From Oscheius onirici (Eukaryota; Nematoda; Chromadorea; Rhabditida; Rhabditidae): 64,000 nucleotides of DNA. The translations under genes were made by a program, and so were the position numbers. Shown in pieces: positions 1-12,159 of the stretch (position 1 is the stretch's first letter; the number at the start of each line of letters is the position of its first letter). The notes beneath the pieces were generated by a model. It saw nothing but the letters and a program-made list of their open reading frames with translations. It had not been told where the DNA came from and searched no databases. Location: the NCBI GenBank assembly GCA_932521025.1, contig OW051472.1, forward strand, positions 8,866,001-8,930,000. The letters run 5' to 3'.

Positions 1-590
1 TATAAAGGTCCAGAGCTACAATTCTGCTGAGCACCAGGACCCTCAAAAATGGTCAGCTCCTCCTTCTTTTTAAAGCTATAATTCTGCTGAACACCAAAAA
101 ACCTCAAACATGTTGTCGGAACACTTAAAATAAGTTAGGTAGTTGGTGTTTCAGCCTCAGAATATTCTAGAAAATTTCAATGCTCTCCACTTCCAAAAGC
201 AGCGACTCTTTGCCATAACATGCCTGCCAGCAATAAAGGGCTAATTTGTCCCGAACACGGCTTGTTTGCTCCCTCTCTCTCTTTTTTCATAATGGCCAGA
301 ATCCGGACCACCAGAGTCGTTTCGTCTTTCGCGCTTTATTCCTTCTCGTAAATTTTCTGCCTTTTCGGCGACCCTTTTGCTGCACGCGCACACCGCCCAC
401 CGTAATCACTTTAATCAACCCGCCGCCTTTCCCAACCTCTCTATGCAATTTCGACTGAACTCTATCCGGCCCGAGACTCTTCTCGGCCATCAGACCGGTA
501 AGTTCGCTCTCTTCCTCTTCCGCTTTCACTCTTCGAATATAAAAAAGACTTCAGAATCAAATAGTCACTACTCAATGTACTTCGGTCTCT
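1..590. other. Upstream spacer / 5' region of first gene
   Basis: No convincing coding exon is visible. Near the left edge a short direct repeat occurs (attctgctgagcaccagga at about 20-40 and a diverged copy at about 70-100). Pyrimidine-rich tracts from about 255 to 560 probably belong to the promoter or 5' UTR of the plus-strand gene that starts at 591. Confidence 0.4.
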
Positions 591-1395
591 ATGACTGGCT
601 CTCTCATCCCACTCCGGGCTCAAGATGCAGTTGCAGCGTCAATGTCAAGGTTTGAAAGGCTACAAACTAACAAAGACAATTTCCAGAAGAGCATCTTGAT
701 CGTCGTCACATTTCTGCTCTTGATTGCTCTCGGAATGGCTCAGTACATCTTCATCGAAAAGTTTTATTTAATCGTCAAGCCCATCTGTAAGTGTCTCGTT
801 CTATCGCCGACTCAGTCAAGCGTCTCTAATTTCCATCAGTCGATTCGGGTATTTTGAAAAGTTTCCCTTTCAGTTCATGCAATTCTTCTGTTGATCGAGT
901 TGGTCGGTTTCCTCGTTTTCATCTACGCCCTGTACTCTGAAAGAGGTCCATTCTTCCTTCCTCTTCTTTTAACTCAGGCAATCAGACATTCCAAACACTC
1001 TGATCAAAAATTTAGGCACTTCGAGTAGTGTCTCTCTTTGCAGTTATGGTCTACTACACCTACCAGCTATTCATTCAAGAAAACAATCCACCAAATTTTC
1101 ACATTCCAGCTCTACAGTATGACGACTATCACAAGACTAGTTTGTTCAGTTCTCATCCCCCAACCAGAATCTTTCAGAAGCTTTCCTGTTCGCCCTATTG
1201 GGTCATTTGTCCTTCCTCTTCTTCGGTCATCTCTTCCTCTTCTACACCATGTTCGCCTGCTACCGAATGTACAGTGGGGCTCAGTCACGTCGTCCACAGA
1301 AAGAGTACGAAATTGCTCGTCCCGTCCACACCGTCATCGTTTTGGAGCAGCCCATTGAAGAGGCCATGTATGGCAAAAAGACCTCCACAAATTAG
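591..1395 (+). CDS. Four-TM-like small membrane protein, 4 exons
   Basis: The model joins 591-786, 874-945, 1044-1139 and 1178-1395, all with GT-AG introns (38-98 bp) and a consistent reading frame, giving about 193 aa. Hydrophobic segments lie at about residues 34-56 ([17 protein letters not shown]), 66-88, a weaker one near 92-102, and 130-155 ([18 protein letters not shown]). A polar, Pro-rich loop separates segments 3 and 4, and a basic cytosolic tail ([15 protein letters not shown]) follows. The topology resembles the four-TM genes at 52339 and 56220 but I see no clear sequence identity, so the family is not named. A second in-frame ATG at 642 could also serve as start. The gene converges on the minus-strand gene ending at 1494, leaving only 98 bp. 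Confidence 0.75.
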
Positions 1396-1493
1396 TCCCC
1401 ATCATGCATGTAACCGCTAACTTTAGCTACGGGTTCACACGTGTACAGTATCCGCATTCTCAAGGTTAAATCTCTTTAATTGTCCTTTTCACA

Positions 1494-3203
1494 TCACCTC
1501 TCCAACAATTTCTGAACCGTCTTTGTGAAAGCTTCCATCACTTCGAGTTGTCTCTTCTGCAGAGCCGACGTCTCCTCGAAAAACTGAATTTGCGCTTGAA
1601 CGAGTTTCTCAACAAGAGCATTGTTCTTCTCTTTGGCAGCGACCGTCTTGACGACGGCATTGATCGAATCGTCTATTGAAGAGGTCAGATTTTGACCGTT
1701 GACCGGGCTGGCAAGAATGGACGACGTGGAGATCATGGGAACCGGAAGTCCTTCGTGTGACATCTAAAGAAGTACATAAGATTGATACAATTCGACGGAT
1801 ACCATGAGAAAAGTGCTGGCAGCTACGGGTACTTGGGTCTGGACGGGAAGTACCAGAGTCTTGATTTCTTTCTGAATGTGATTATGAGTTTGTCCAGACA
1901 GAAGTTTCGGAGCCTTATAGTCTGTCCAAAATGTAGAGAGCATTTTTTGAATTGGCCCGCGCTTTCTTCTTAAAACAATTTTCAAATCAAATTGGTGGGA
2001 ATTTAGCACGTTACAGCATGTAAATGTTGGATACTCAGTCAATGAAAAAGCGCGGGCCAATTCAAATAATGCTCTCGATTTTTTGAACAGATATGATATA
2101 GATCAAGCGCATCCCCTATTTTTTTGGGCGACAATGGGTCCTGCCGCGAACTATTTTCAAAACGCCTGACTGAAAGAGCCGAACCTTCTCCTCCGCTCCC
2201 ATAATATCCTTCAACAGACTGGTAATGTCTCCATCTTTGTTCTCCAATCGTTCCCTTTCTTCATAAAACTTGAAGATTTTGTCGACGGCCTTGTCATCGA
2301 CGCTCTTCGGACTAGAATTTTCTTCGAATTAGACAGAACAGAGCCAACTCACTCAGCGATAGCACTGTCGATTAGATCAATCGGAACCTTTGTCTTCTGA
2401 TGCCTCCAGATGATCTGGATCTGTTCTACGGGAATCACACGTCCACACTCCTCTATCACTGCCTGCTTAATCTCGTTCCAAGCAGTCCATCGGGTCTGAT
2501 TGGCTTGTGGAGTTCTGAAGGAACAAATTTTGATCGAATGTCAACGTTTTTTTCAATCTCTGACGAAATGGGATGGATAATAGAGAAAAATTACCTAGAT
2601 TTGGCGTTACTTTTGTCGATCAAAAGTGAAGAACGGCGAAGTACTTCCTTCACAATAACCTTATATGCTTGAGCAGGATAGGGAATTCTTCCACCGTATG
2701 GAGTGATTGGACTAGTCGAAGCCTTCTTCTTTCTACTCACATCATCATCTTCTACCAGTTCCAACTTGAGTTCGGGATCAATTACCTAATGAAGAGCTAT
2801 TAGACAAGGCGACTACTTACAGCCAGCAGGGATGGGTCAATAGAAGGAGATCCGGGTCCTTTGGTCGACCTAAAATCTGTCGACTCGAACAAACATGGTA
2901 CCTACCCAGGAGAGTCGGGATTTTCTCCACCCTCCTTATGATAAATGGCCTTCAATTCGTTAACATTTACTTTGTCTCCGAACCGGTTGGAAGCCAAGGC
3001 TCCAATCTCATTCCAAGCCTTTTCTTTTACCTAAAAATAGAGATAGAGAAACACGTCTCCAAACTCACGTCATTGTTTTCGCCCTCAAAGATGGCATCCT
3101 TCCTCAAATTGACTTCCCTGGCCAGCCATTTGCTCAGAGACATTTCTGTACTCCTCACAAAGGGTCTTTTTCTCGTTGTCGTGAAAAAAGGAGCTTGAGA
3201 CAT
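1494..3203 (-). CDS. Myb/SANT-like (MADF/zeste-type) DNA-binding protein
   Basis: Minus-strand exons read in order from an ATG at 3203 (MSQAPFFTTTRKR), ending with stop at 1494. Two helical repeats are recognisable, each with the core AWNEI: the first spans about 3150-2895 and the second about 2517-2350 (TRWTAWNEIKQAV, ending IQIIWRHQK). This tryptophan spacing resembles Myb/SANT-like domains of zeste-type regulators. The C-terminal exon (1763-1494) is a predicted coiled coil rich in Gln/Glu (VEKLVQAQIQFFEE), typical of the oligomerisation tail of such proteins. The intron between about 2200 and 1922 carries a small foldback element, and I could not fix the splice phase across it, so that join is uncertain. 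The start could lie upstream, because the frame stays open to about 3383. The gene lies head-to-tail with the DNA-binding gene at 3600-7796. Confidence 0.6.
1935..2080. repeat. Short foldback element in intron
   Basis: Arms around 1937-1975 and 2042-2077 are inverted copies (gaattggcccgcgctttc against gcgcgggccaattc, flanked by gagagcatt and aatgctctc). The loop contains a word (gttggatactcag) that recurs in other foldbacks in the window. It lies in an intron of the Myb/SANT-like gene. Confidence 0.75.
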
Positions 3204-3599
3204 TGAGGTGCGTTTTGGTTGTTGACGAGAGCGAGAGAGAGAGCTTCGGGCACGTCGCGACCTTTCTTCGTCTCGTTCCAGCGAAATGCTCTCTCGTGCC
3301 CAAGGTGCCCTGTCGTCTCTTCGTTGAGACTGCTCTCTCAGCCTATGTCGCGATATCGATTTTGGGACTCTCGAAAAGTACAAAGACGAGAGAAATAACT
3401 GCGGCCTGCAAACAGACGAGACAATAGATGGGATGTTCTAAATCAACTCTCGCTCTTCCCCCTTGGAGACTATGACAAACTGTTTATCAAGAGCAATGCG
3501 ATACAGTATACCGGAGTAAATAATGTGCCCGTTCTGACACATAAGAGAGTTATTAATACAAAGATTGACCGTATAGAGAGATTATATGAAAAGAGATGG

Positions 3600-6500
3600 T
3601 CACATATCCATAAGTTTGTGACTTGGACGGACGACTCGTCCTGTTCTGGTGCGAGAGGGCAGATTGACGGATTCCTGGTCATATTCTACAATTTCTTCTT
3701 CTTCTTTGATTCTTCGCTCCGGTACTGGATTTGGAGCAACGTGTTCAACAGGGACGGCATTCTTCGGCTTACGACCACGCTTCTGAAAAAGATTTCAAGT
3801 ACAGGCAATAAGAAAATCCGGCTACCTTCTTGGCCGGTGGTTCCATCTCCGGCTCTTGGTCGACTATAATCTGTTCTTGATCCTCCAGATGTCCACTGTT
3901 ATCCATCGGTTGTTCTATGTGCTCCTCGTGAAGATGCATGCTTGCTGCAGACTCGTCGTGCATCTGAATCCGTCATTCAAAAAAAAAGAGAAAAAAAGAT
4001 TCTTTTGAGCCGTCTCTGTCCTCAGCGATGGCAAATTGAAAAATGCTGGTGCGGACTCGAACCCGCGGTGCTCGGGTGTTGCGCGCACTGGTACTGCACC
4101 ACGGAGGCAAGTCCGCATTGGAAAGGTTCGCGAAAGATATGCGTAGCAGCCAGTCAGCCTAGTCCAGGCGGGCCTGTTGCTCTACTTGTGAGAGTGATAG
4201 ACGTAGAAAGACTCACAGTTAGGTAAGATTCGTCGATGGCGTCGACAGTTCCGTCAACAGTTACGGAGGCATCATCATACTGGCTGTTATCCATCTCTTG
4301 CATCTCAGCATGTCTCATCATGTAGGACTCTCCATTGTCAGACGACTTTCCCATTCCCAGGTCATTGGACTTCATTCGAGTCAACGTTGCTGCCGTCTTT
4401 ACATTTTCGCAAATCTTCTCCAACATATCGATTGAGAGTTCAGCAAAGGGCGAAGTCCGAATATAGCGTCCGAGCTGGTAGACGTTGTTGCGAATAGATT
4501 CGCGGAGATGTCTCCTTCTGTTCTCGACTCTCTTGATTTCGGCCATGTCTCTCAGAATGGTCGATTCGTTGTTCATGTACTGCTCCAGACACCGTCTTTC
4601 GATTTCTGACAGCGTTGCTGAAATTGAATGAAGGGTATAGAAACAATACGAAAATATTACCTGTCTCGTCGAAACTGAGTTCATCACAATCGGCAGCAAT
4701 GTTCTTTCCCGACTCTCGAGCCTTGTTCCGCTTTCTGGCATTGCTATTTCTCGTCGAAATGACGGCGCTGATGTCTTTTGGTGTGAGGCAGAGAACTTTT
4801 CTCTCGACAGCAGATCCAGGCAAAGCAAACTGTTCGCGTTCTTCTGAACTTAATGGTTTGAACAAAAAAAGCAGAGAGCCCACCTTTCAAGACCATTAGA
4901 ATGACAGTAGGTTGCAGTTTCTTTCGGTGCATGTCATAGATTCGTTCCTTGACCTGTTGAGGCAGACGAAGTCTCTCGTCCTCGTGCAGATGATGATCAC
5001 AGTAGCGAACTTCAATCTGTCTAAAAAATACGCCTTTTTCCTGTTTTCAATGAACCAAAAATACCCATTCGGAAGAAAAGCCTTGCGATAGAAGGCAGTA
5101 CAGGCGTCTTCAGTTCGCAATTGAGGTTTTCCTCCCGTTATGCGATTGGCGAAAGGATCTTCCTGTCGCTCAACGTATCCAGAGCCGACTGGCTCACCGT
5201 ACAGTCCCTGAAGACACATTAGTAAATATTACTGTACTGTTATATATTCCCTCGTTACTTTGGGTCCCGTCACGATCCCCAATTTACCCGCCAAAACATC
5301 CTTCAAATCTCCCTGTTGTTCCTAGATTACGTTTTTTGTCTCGACTTAGTGCCGATTATTATTGTTGCTTTCTTTCCCCTCATAAATATCCAAGACTCCA
5401 AAGTGTTTCTTCGATATAAATGACTTTCCTCGCATAGCAGCATAACAGTAAATTTTAATGAACATCCACCTACCACTTCATCACAAATTCTCATCGTCTT
5501 CTCCTTGGCCATGGCTTGGGTCCGATTACAGCGAAAGTACTGAACCATTCCCGTCTTGATCATCTTGTTTCCTCTGGACATTCGGAAATTTCCTCCCTTT
5601 GCCTCCAATTCACGAAGGAATTCACTGAATCCTTCCTTGTTCTCAAAAACTTCCGTCTTAATGTCAGTCGGAGCATTGTGGATCTGATGCATATGCTCGC
5701 ACAGTTTCTCCACAGTTCCCAGCTTTTCGTCACACTGAACCAGAATTTAAATAGTTAAAGTGTTAAAAACATACGCCAGGAACACTGCACGGGAATCTCT
5801 TCGGGGTGAACATATTACAGATTCCGTACTTTTTGATCATTCGACTGTGATGGTAGTAGATTGATCTCTTCAGATGAAGTTTGCAGCCGGGACAGTACCG
5901 AGTATCCGTGTAGCACTGAAAGTATCGAGTTAACTACAAGTTGGAGAAATTTTCCTTACGTTAGGCATCACAATTTGGCCCTGTTGATAGCTATTCGGAT
6001 CGGTGTAGTACTCTTCTCTGATGTCCTGCATGATGACTTGCTCTCGATGATCCATCTTCTCCTGATCCTAAACGACGTGAATATGACTTTGTGGCTGAAC
6101 TTGGAGCAAAGTTGGTGAGCAGCAGTCTTTCAAAATTTTCAAAATCAAATTTCAGTATGTCTTCTGCCATTTTGAACTACTGCGCACCGTCTTTATCCTA
6201 AAACCTCTATTCGAAGCCCCCCCCCCTAATGTAAGATACACAATTACGTATTCACGTTTTTCACCGGTCAAGACGACAGCTTTTTGATGTTCTGCAAAGT
6301 TGCAGAGAACGTCAGGGCTACAACTTTGTAAAACATCACAAAGTCAGAAAATACTGTCTTGACCCCAAAAAACGTGAATACGTAATTGCGTATCTTATAC
6401 AGGGGGCTTCTAATACAGGTTTTAGGGTATTCAGAAAGAGACAGTATCCTACCCTGTAGTCCATTTCGACAAGTTCGGCGTCATCTTCCATGATGTACTG

Positions 6501-7796
6501 CATGGCTATTTGACTCTCCTCATTGCTGTCCAGATGTTCTACGTCAATTTGGGCATCTCCGCCATTCTGATTGTCATCAGCAGCTTCTTCCAGCTGCGGC
6601 ATGTCCGTGTATTCCGTCGAATCCAATTCCTTCTTGCCAATTTCGTCGTGTTGCTGATCCAGCTGTTCGGCTTCTAAAAAACTCTTTATTTTTCTCTTTT
6701 CTACTGAACAGTACCTTTATAGATTCTTTCAGCCGTTTCTTGAGGCACATCTCCGAAATCGCGACCGCCTCTCCTGTGCGTAGCAGCTGCTTTTGTCCGA
6801 ACTGGGAGTTTTTGTCCCTTCGAGTCCAGAATGGTCCGGAAAGTGCTTCTCATGTGATCCGGGAGAACGTCGTAAATCTCATATACTTCCAGTTGTCTGT
6901 ATAAATCAAGGTTAGCTATTAGAAAGTGAGAACCTAACCTTTTTTGTTGCTCTCTCCAATCTCCGAGCTTTGTGGTAGGGATGGTGGCTACAGGCAGGAG
7001 TCTTTTGGTCTGTGCCGGAACTGAACAATCATCCTCCCACTTTCATTTTAATTAATTTACCTGGAAAGTTTGGCTTGACGACTGGAGCCTGCTGTCTCGA
7101 TGTCCCTTGGTCATAGACAAAGCCACGCTGATTGTGAGACATTGCTGTTCGACGAAGGATCCGAGGAGAACTCTGAGTCTACACCATATTCCAAAAAACC
7201 GCCAAATCCTACCTTTTGAACAGCTACATGTTGAACATATTCCGTTCTTATGCCCTTCCGCTCATTTTTCGATCCTTGCGACAGAGCGACCAGTGATTCG
7301 GTTGCCATTTCGTCTTCCATGACCTCTTCTCCATTTCCATCGAGAATTACTTCTCCACCTGGGAGCAAGTCTCCCTCATCGACGTACTCAATCTCTGGAA
7401 ACCGTTTTTTGTCTAAAAGTTAAGGAAATTTATACCTCCGATCATATCTTCATGGAGTACCTCTTCCGAAATGATTTCTCCCTCCTGATGTTCCAGTTCA
7501 TCGAGATCTTAAACTTTTTTATACTTTGCTTAAAGACTATAACTGAATGAAACTAGTGTCGAGACCGGAAAAGGCAGCCCTTTATTAAGTTTTTTATAGA
7601 ATTCTTAGCTGCTGGGTTCTCAAAACTATTCGTCATAGCCTTGCAAATAATCATAAACTTCTATTTTTAGAATAAAAACTTTTAGACTTTCGTTTTCTCT
7701 GACAATGTCTCGCAACCCACCCTGAGTATCGTAGTCGTCCTTCATCTGATCATCGTACTGTTCCATTTTGACTTCTGGCTGTCGTCCAGAAGACAT
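3600..7796 (-). CDS. C2H2 zinc-finger / AT-hook protein with transposase-derived-looking core, 17 exons, 902 aa
   Basis: Seventeen exons join in frame: 7796-7721, 7507-7436, 7412-7213, 7178-7061, 7020-6939, 6896-6715, 6673-6453, 6067-5960, 5915-5775, 5734-5474, 5321-5259, 5207-5065, 5020-4884, 4843-4661, 4617-4217, 3963-3826, 3782-3600. Total 2709 nt, 902 aa. The N-terminal third is acidic. A Cys-rich segment (YCPGCKLHLKR) is followed by a C2H2 finger, CX4C-X12-HX4H, at the exon 9/10 junction. The next about 200 residues (YFRCNRT, then VRYCDHHLHEDERLRLP) resemble the FAR1/MULE-like N-terminal region of ZSWIM-type proteins, which would mean a domesticated transposase DNA-binding domain; this is inference. 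The C-terminus has an AT-hook-like KRGRKPK and ends RVVRPSHKLMDM. Likely a nuclear DNA-binding regulator. One intron (6454-6959 side, 6068-6452) holds a foldback MITE and another (3964-4216) a tRNA-like SINE. Confidence 0.8.
4039..4117 (-). repeat. tRNA-derived SINE-like sequence
   Basis: On the minus strand a Pol III box A-like word (tggtgcagtacc) and box B (ggttcgagtcc) occur with tRNA-like spacing. The flanking acceptor arms do not pair and the T-stem is imperfect, so this is a tRNA-derived pseudogene or SINE head, not a functional tRNA. It lies in an intron of the C2H2 gene. Confidence 0.55.
6194..6430. mobile_element. Foldback MITE, B-type core
   Basis: Terminal inverted repeats (cctaaaacctctattcgaag and its complement) flank a B-type core. 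Internal inverted motifs are acgcaattacgtattcacg and its complement, with gttgtagccctgacg in the centre. It sits within an intron of the C2H2 gene. See the family finding. Confidence 0.85.
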
Positions 7797-8165
7797 GGCT
7801 GGAATTCGTGTGTATATTTCTCGACTGACGAAAAAGTAAGATAATATCGATTGCGACCCATTTCGAAATGGAACTTTTACAACAATTTTTCACAATTTTT
7901 TGATAAGTTCAGCCGAATGCTCCGCTCTAGCTAGCTATCCTATTCTGTCTTTAGAGCAAATAAAGAAAAGGAAAAATTGAAATGCGATTGGAGCGGTCGA
8001 TGGAGCAACCTGCGCCGCGGCGAACGATGGGAAGGCTGTTTGCGCCAAAGCCAGTCTCAAGCGTGCTAGGCCGTCAAGAACGCGTTGCAAGCGGGTCTCC
8101 GCGTTGCGTGCTATCGATTTTTGGGTACATCGAGATGGTTCAGTCGACAATTTATACAGAGGGAT
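7797..8165. other. Spacer between C2H2 gene start and CAP gene end
   Basis: This is the presumed promoter of the minus-strand C2H2 gene. The segment 7982-8130 is relatively GC-rich (ggagcggtcgatggagc) and contains an open frame on each strand, but neither shows exon signals or a recognisable protein. Confidence 0.4.
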
Positions 8166-9532
8166 TCAGCCAAAAATGACGGTGACAATGTACTGATTCG
8201 TTGACGGCCAGAAGGCGCTGCCCGCTCCGACAGTTCTCAGCCAGTCGAGATTGATATAATTGCTTGTTTTGAACTCGATGGCCTCTTCGTACCAATCATC
8301 TACAATTCGCTCTGAGACTCTGTTGCCTCTCCAAATGCACATCTTTTCGTTGATGTCTTTTCTAGAAATTGTCTTAAAATTATATTAAAAAAGAATGGAA
8401 AACCTGAAAACGCCGGTGGTTACGATCTGTTCAGCCCATCGACCAGCTTGAGCAGCCAACCTTGGACATGGGACCAGTTCTCTCTTTCCATTCCTTCGAC
8501 GAATCTCGTTGATTCGGTCCAGAAGGCTGGAAAGAGGAGATTCTCCGGACAGTGGCTCTCTTCCAAAGTAGATCTGTTCTCGTCTGAATCACATATAATT
8601 TTGAGTAACTCTTCTACAAAATCTATGCTCCTGTTAAAAACTTATTGTCTTGTTTAAAACTTTTCAAAACAACAAAAAGTTTAAAAGTGATTCAATTAGA
8701 AAAAAAATCAATTTCTATTAGAAAAAATCAAATTCTAATAGAAATCTAACATGATAGTTTCCCAATAAAAACTACCTTTCTGGTCGTTCCCAGTCAATTG
8801 CTTCGTAAACTGGTTCAGGAGCGACTTCCTCTCTAAATAACCAGATGAATGGAATAATAAAACGGTCAGACCTTCTCCACGTGACAGTTTCCTGACGTCG
8901 GCGAGGTGAAGGAGCAGGAGGAGGAGGAGCTCTAAAGCGTTTTTGAATCCTGCCAAAAAAAGCTCACCTAACGGTTTGAAGTTTGTGATATTCATCCTCT
9001 CGAGAGTATGATTCAAAAGTCGGTTCAGTTCGCACAAAGGGAGGATCTGAATAGAGTGAAAAACACATAATTGGCAAAAAAAGTACCAATATACTCAAAA
9101 GACTGTCTCTTCAACGTTTCAGAACTGTACCGTGGTCTCGGAGAGGCAGAATGGGACCGATGTCTAGAAATTATACTGTATAAATAATTTAGTCTAACCT
9201 CGGAACAACGGGAGGTCTTTGTTCAACGTAGGTATCTGGATAGGCTCTGTTCTGGGGATTGTTGTAATGAACTGTTCTCTGAGAGATCAGTAAGAGAGTA
9301 AGAGCGATAGAAAACTTACAGTATTCGTGACGGAGAGGAGTTGTCCTTCGGGAGATCTCTTTTCCATGCGCTTTCGAGTAACATAGCGTCTTTCGACACG
9401 AGGGGAATACATCGAGGAAGGAAGAGTGACAGTCGCAGGAGAATCGTAAAAGGTAGGCCCTCCTCAAATAGTCGCATTGTGAGTCAGAAAGGCGAGAGGA
9501 AGTACCATCAGGAAGACGAGATGTGCCAACAT
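8166..9532 (-). CDS. Secreted CAP/SCP-domain protein with Arg/Pro-rich N-terminal region
   Basis: The last two exons (about 8583-8406 and 8363-8166) encode a CAP superfamily domain: LLDRINEIRRRNG, then LAAQAGRWAEQIVTTGVF, WYEEAIEF and a C-terminal WPSTNQYIVTVIFG. It matches the Golgi-associated/PR-1-type CAP fold. Five or more upstream exons (9317-8780) encode a low-complexity Arg-, Pro- and Tyr-rich stretch (PRVERRYVTRKRMEKRS, APPPPAPSPRRRQ). A signal-peptide-like start (MLAHLVFLMVLPLAFLTHNA) begins at 9532, but I could not find a splice join that keeps it in frame with the next exon, so the first exon is uncertain. The His normally found in the CAP signature GHF is replaced (reads SNY), although the following Trp and the two Gly are kept. 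Probably extracellular, in cuticle or secretions. Confidence 0.7.
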
Positions 9533-11874
9533 TCCTTGAGACCTCTGGTAAAACCCTGACTGTACGGTCTCGTGAATGTTAGAACTTTTCAATAGTAGTT
9601 TCCGTCAAAAATGTGCTCCAAGCATCTTCTTTATACAATCCCATATCTTTAGCTATCAGCCGCCAGGTCTTTTGGAAGGGTTCGATCCCAGCCCTCAAAT
9701 AAAATGGTTCTTCTACTCGCACTTTCAAGACTTTACAGAGCTGAGTATATCTAATAGTTTTTGTTAGTTGCAATGCAAAACTTTCTACCTACAAACTGCC
9801 TTGTCATCAAATATCTCAGAAAGGTTATATGATGCGTTATTTTTGTATGTGGGTTGGGATAGGTGTGGACAAATAATAACCGAGTCAACGGCAGACATCA
9901 CATCAATTTAAAAGGTTAGGTTATGCTTAGAACTACAAGGTTACAAGGTTCAAACGCCCTTCGGCGGAGAGCCACTTTCCCTCATATTCTTCCTTTGTTA
10001 CTCTGTTTAGTTACTGTCCTAGCCCTCCAAAAAAACTACTAAAGTTGTAAATAACAAAGTTTGCGGACTTGCTTTTCTTGTCATGACTAGTTTAAAATTA
10101 ACATAGCCCTAGAAGCTCCTTATCCTCAATTAGAACTTCAGACGCAGACAGGCACACCGAGACTTGGGAGCAATTAAAGTGGATTTCTACTTACAATTTC
10201 TACTTGTTAGACTCTGTACTTCTTTACTGACTTTCCAGAAGTTTTTTTTGCTCGAATCATTTAGGGATCCCTACATAACTGTGTCGAACAAGAATGTCTC
10301 TAGCTAATTGGGTACTTCTATGATACACAGACACAATTTTCAAACTTCAATTATATGGGATTAAGATGATTTGAATTCTACATGCTCGAATAATGGTTTC
10401 TAGACAGGTTTCGGAAGCGCTAAAATTGTGGACCCACGGTCTTAAGCTCCAGTTTTAACAAGGCGGTGGACATTTTTTTTGCTTAGTATTTAATATCCGC
10501 ATTTGACACACTTGAATATCCGTATTCCTAGTTGGATCAGAGAAGAGACCAGAAGTTTTCGATTGCTTCTAAGGTCTTAGCAAAAATGCATCCTTGTCCT
10601 TTCATCAGTTCAGATGATGACGGTTCAGTTTAAATTATGTTTTATTTGAAACAGCTACTAAAAAACTGTATCTTAATTTTATACCATTTTTAATTATAGC
10701 ACTTTGCTATAGTTATGGACTTTTGAAAATTGTGTCTGTGTATCATAGAAGTACCGCTAATTGAATAGGTACAATGCGTTGATCAGTTTTTCAGTTGTTC
10801 TCAAAAAAAGTTCCCTGACCTCTTCAACGACCCGAAAATTGACTACGACTCTTTCCGGGAGGCCAATTTGGATGTTCCCTTCAGCTGATTTCCCTCGTGG
10901 GTCCGCTCAACACTGGACAACTTGTAAATAGAAGATTCATTGTCACGGCTGTGGGATTATCACAAAAAGTATCAAATTTTAAGAACGGATCACAATGTTT
11001 AGCATCAGAAGTGCAGAATAGCCGTCTGTCTGCTGCTGCACGGCACCTCCAATCACAGCTCAATCACACTTAAAAAATCACGACTGAAAAATGGGTTGTT
11101 TTGTTCATTTTCAGAACTCACCAAAAAGGAGGTTAGATACGGAGTTTCATGGCAAGAGAATAGCTGTTTCGGCAAGTTCGGAGGTTACATGTCTGAAAAA
11201 GTAATTCATTGAAAATAAATAGGGAAAGAGACCTCCCAGAAGAGCAAGATCTGGGAGAAAGAGCAAAAAGAACGGAAGGAGGTGGGAGGCAGCATGTGTT
11301 CTGCGGGAGGACAGGCTGCTGAACCGGGCAGATGGCGCGGCAGCTGTTCAGCCATTCCACGCTCGGCACTCTACCAAAAAAGTAGAGAAGTCTCTCTCTC
11401 CTTCAAACAGCAATAGACCGAAAAAGGCCAAGAATTGAGACGGGGAAAAGCCGGGGGGATAAGACGGATGCCGACGTGATTAGGAGGGAGGAAGCCATAG
11501 CTGGGAGACGATGACTGAGGGACCCCGTAAGTTTGTTGGACCTTGCGGAGGGGTCGCGAGGAATGGCGATCGATGCTCGCGGCCATAGGGCTGCTGCCGA
11601 ATCGGAGGAAGACGAAGGCCACTTAGAACTAAGCGAGGAGCAAAACAGGAGAGTAAGAGACCGCCCCTCGTAGACGGAGGATTAGTCAGAGCGGATGTAT
11701 AGGCGGAAGTTCGAGTCCAGAGAAACGGCAAGTCTATTTGACAAGTCTCGACAAGTTGGAAAAGTTATGACGAAGCGAAGTTATTGCACCATTAATTTGT
11801 GAAATTACATTATTTTTAAAAAGCGACGTGAACTTCAGAAAACTTAAGTCGAACAAGCGTCTGCCCTTCCGAAA
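9533..11874. other. Gene-poor spacer
   Basis: No supported exon is seen. It contains a pair of inverted terminal repeats (10297-10770, listed separately) and, at about 11200-11740, purine-rich sequence with open frames on the minus strand that carry no recognisable domain or splice pattern. A copy of the dispersed gacaagtctcgacaagt word lies at 11742. Confidence 0.45.
10297..10770. mobile_element. MITE-like element with about 40-bp terminal inverted repeats
   Basis: The left end near 10300-10345 (gggtacttctatgatacaca) and the right end near 10724-10765 (tgtgtatcatagaagtacc) are near-perfect inverted copies. The 380 bp between them has no coding potential. Size and structure fit a non-autonomous DNA transposon. 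Confidence 0.75.
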
Positions 11875-12159
11875 ATGTCCTGGCTGAAATCGTTCTGGAA
11901 GAGTCTCCAGTCGAAGGAGACGAGAAGAAAAAGAAACAAACCTGCTGCTCGACTGACTGTCCTCCCTCGTCCCAGTGGAATCCGAGTCTCGACGGCCGAT
12001 GGCTGGTGGCTTGATGACGACGACTTGACCCTCTGGAAGGACAATCGCCTCAACAGGACCGATCCGCCCTACCGCAATACGAACTATCTGCCGAATGACC
12101 TGCTTCAGTCCATTCCGCAAGACTCCTGCTATCCCGACCTCTCCCGTCGTACCGTCTAA
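11875..12159 (+). CDS. Small basic protein, 94 aa, single exon
   Basis: Intact single-exon frame from ATG 11875 to stop 12159. The N-terminus is a basic amphipathic helix (MSWLKSFWKSLQSKETRRKR), followed by a Trp/Asp-rich centre (DGWWLDDDDLTLW) and an Arg/Asn-rich tail ending LSRRTV. There is no signal peptide or TM segment. A canonical AATAAA lies at about 12330. Family unknown. The N-terminal helix, the Trp-rich centre and the downstream words (actgcaaat then ttctttt) also occur at the small gene at 13076, which suggests paralogy. Confidence 0.6.
   Translation: MSWLKSFWKSLQSKETRRKRNKPAARLTVLPRPSGIRVSTADGWWLDDDDLTLWKDNRLNRTDPPYRNTNYLPNDLLQSIPQDSCYPDLSRRTV

Noticed and set aside
11371-11731. 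Minus-strand frames of about 83 aa
   Set aside because: Overlapping frames in purine-rich repeats without recognisable composition.
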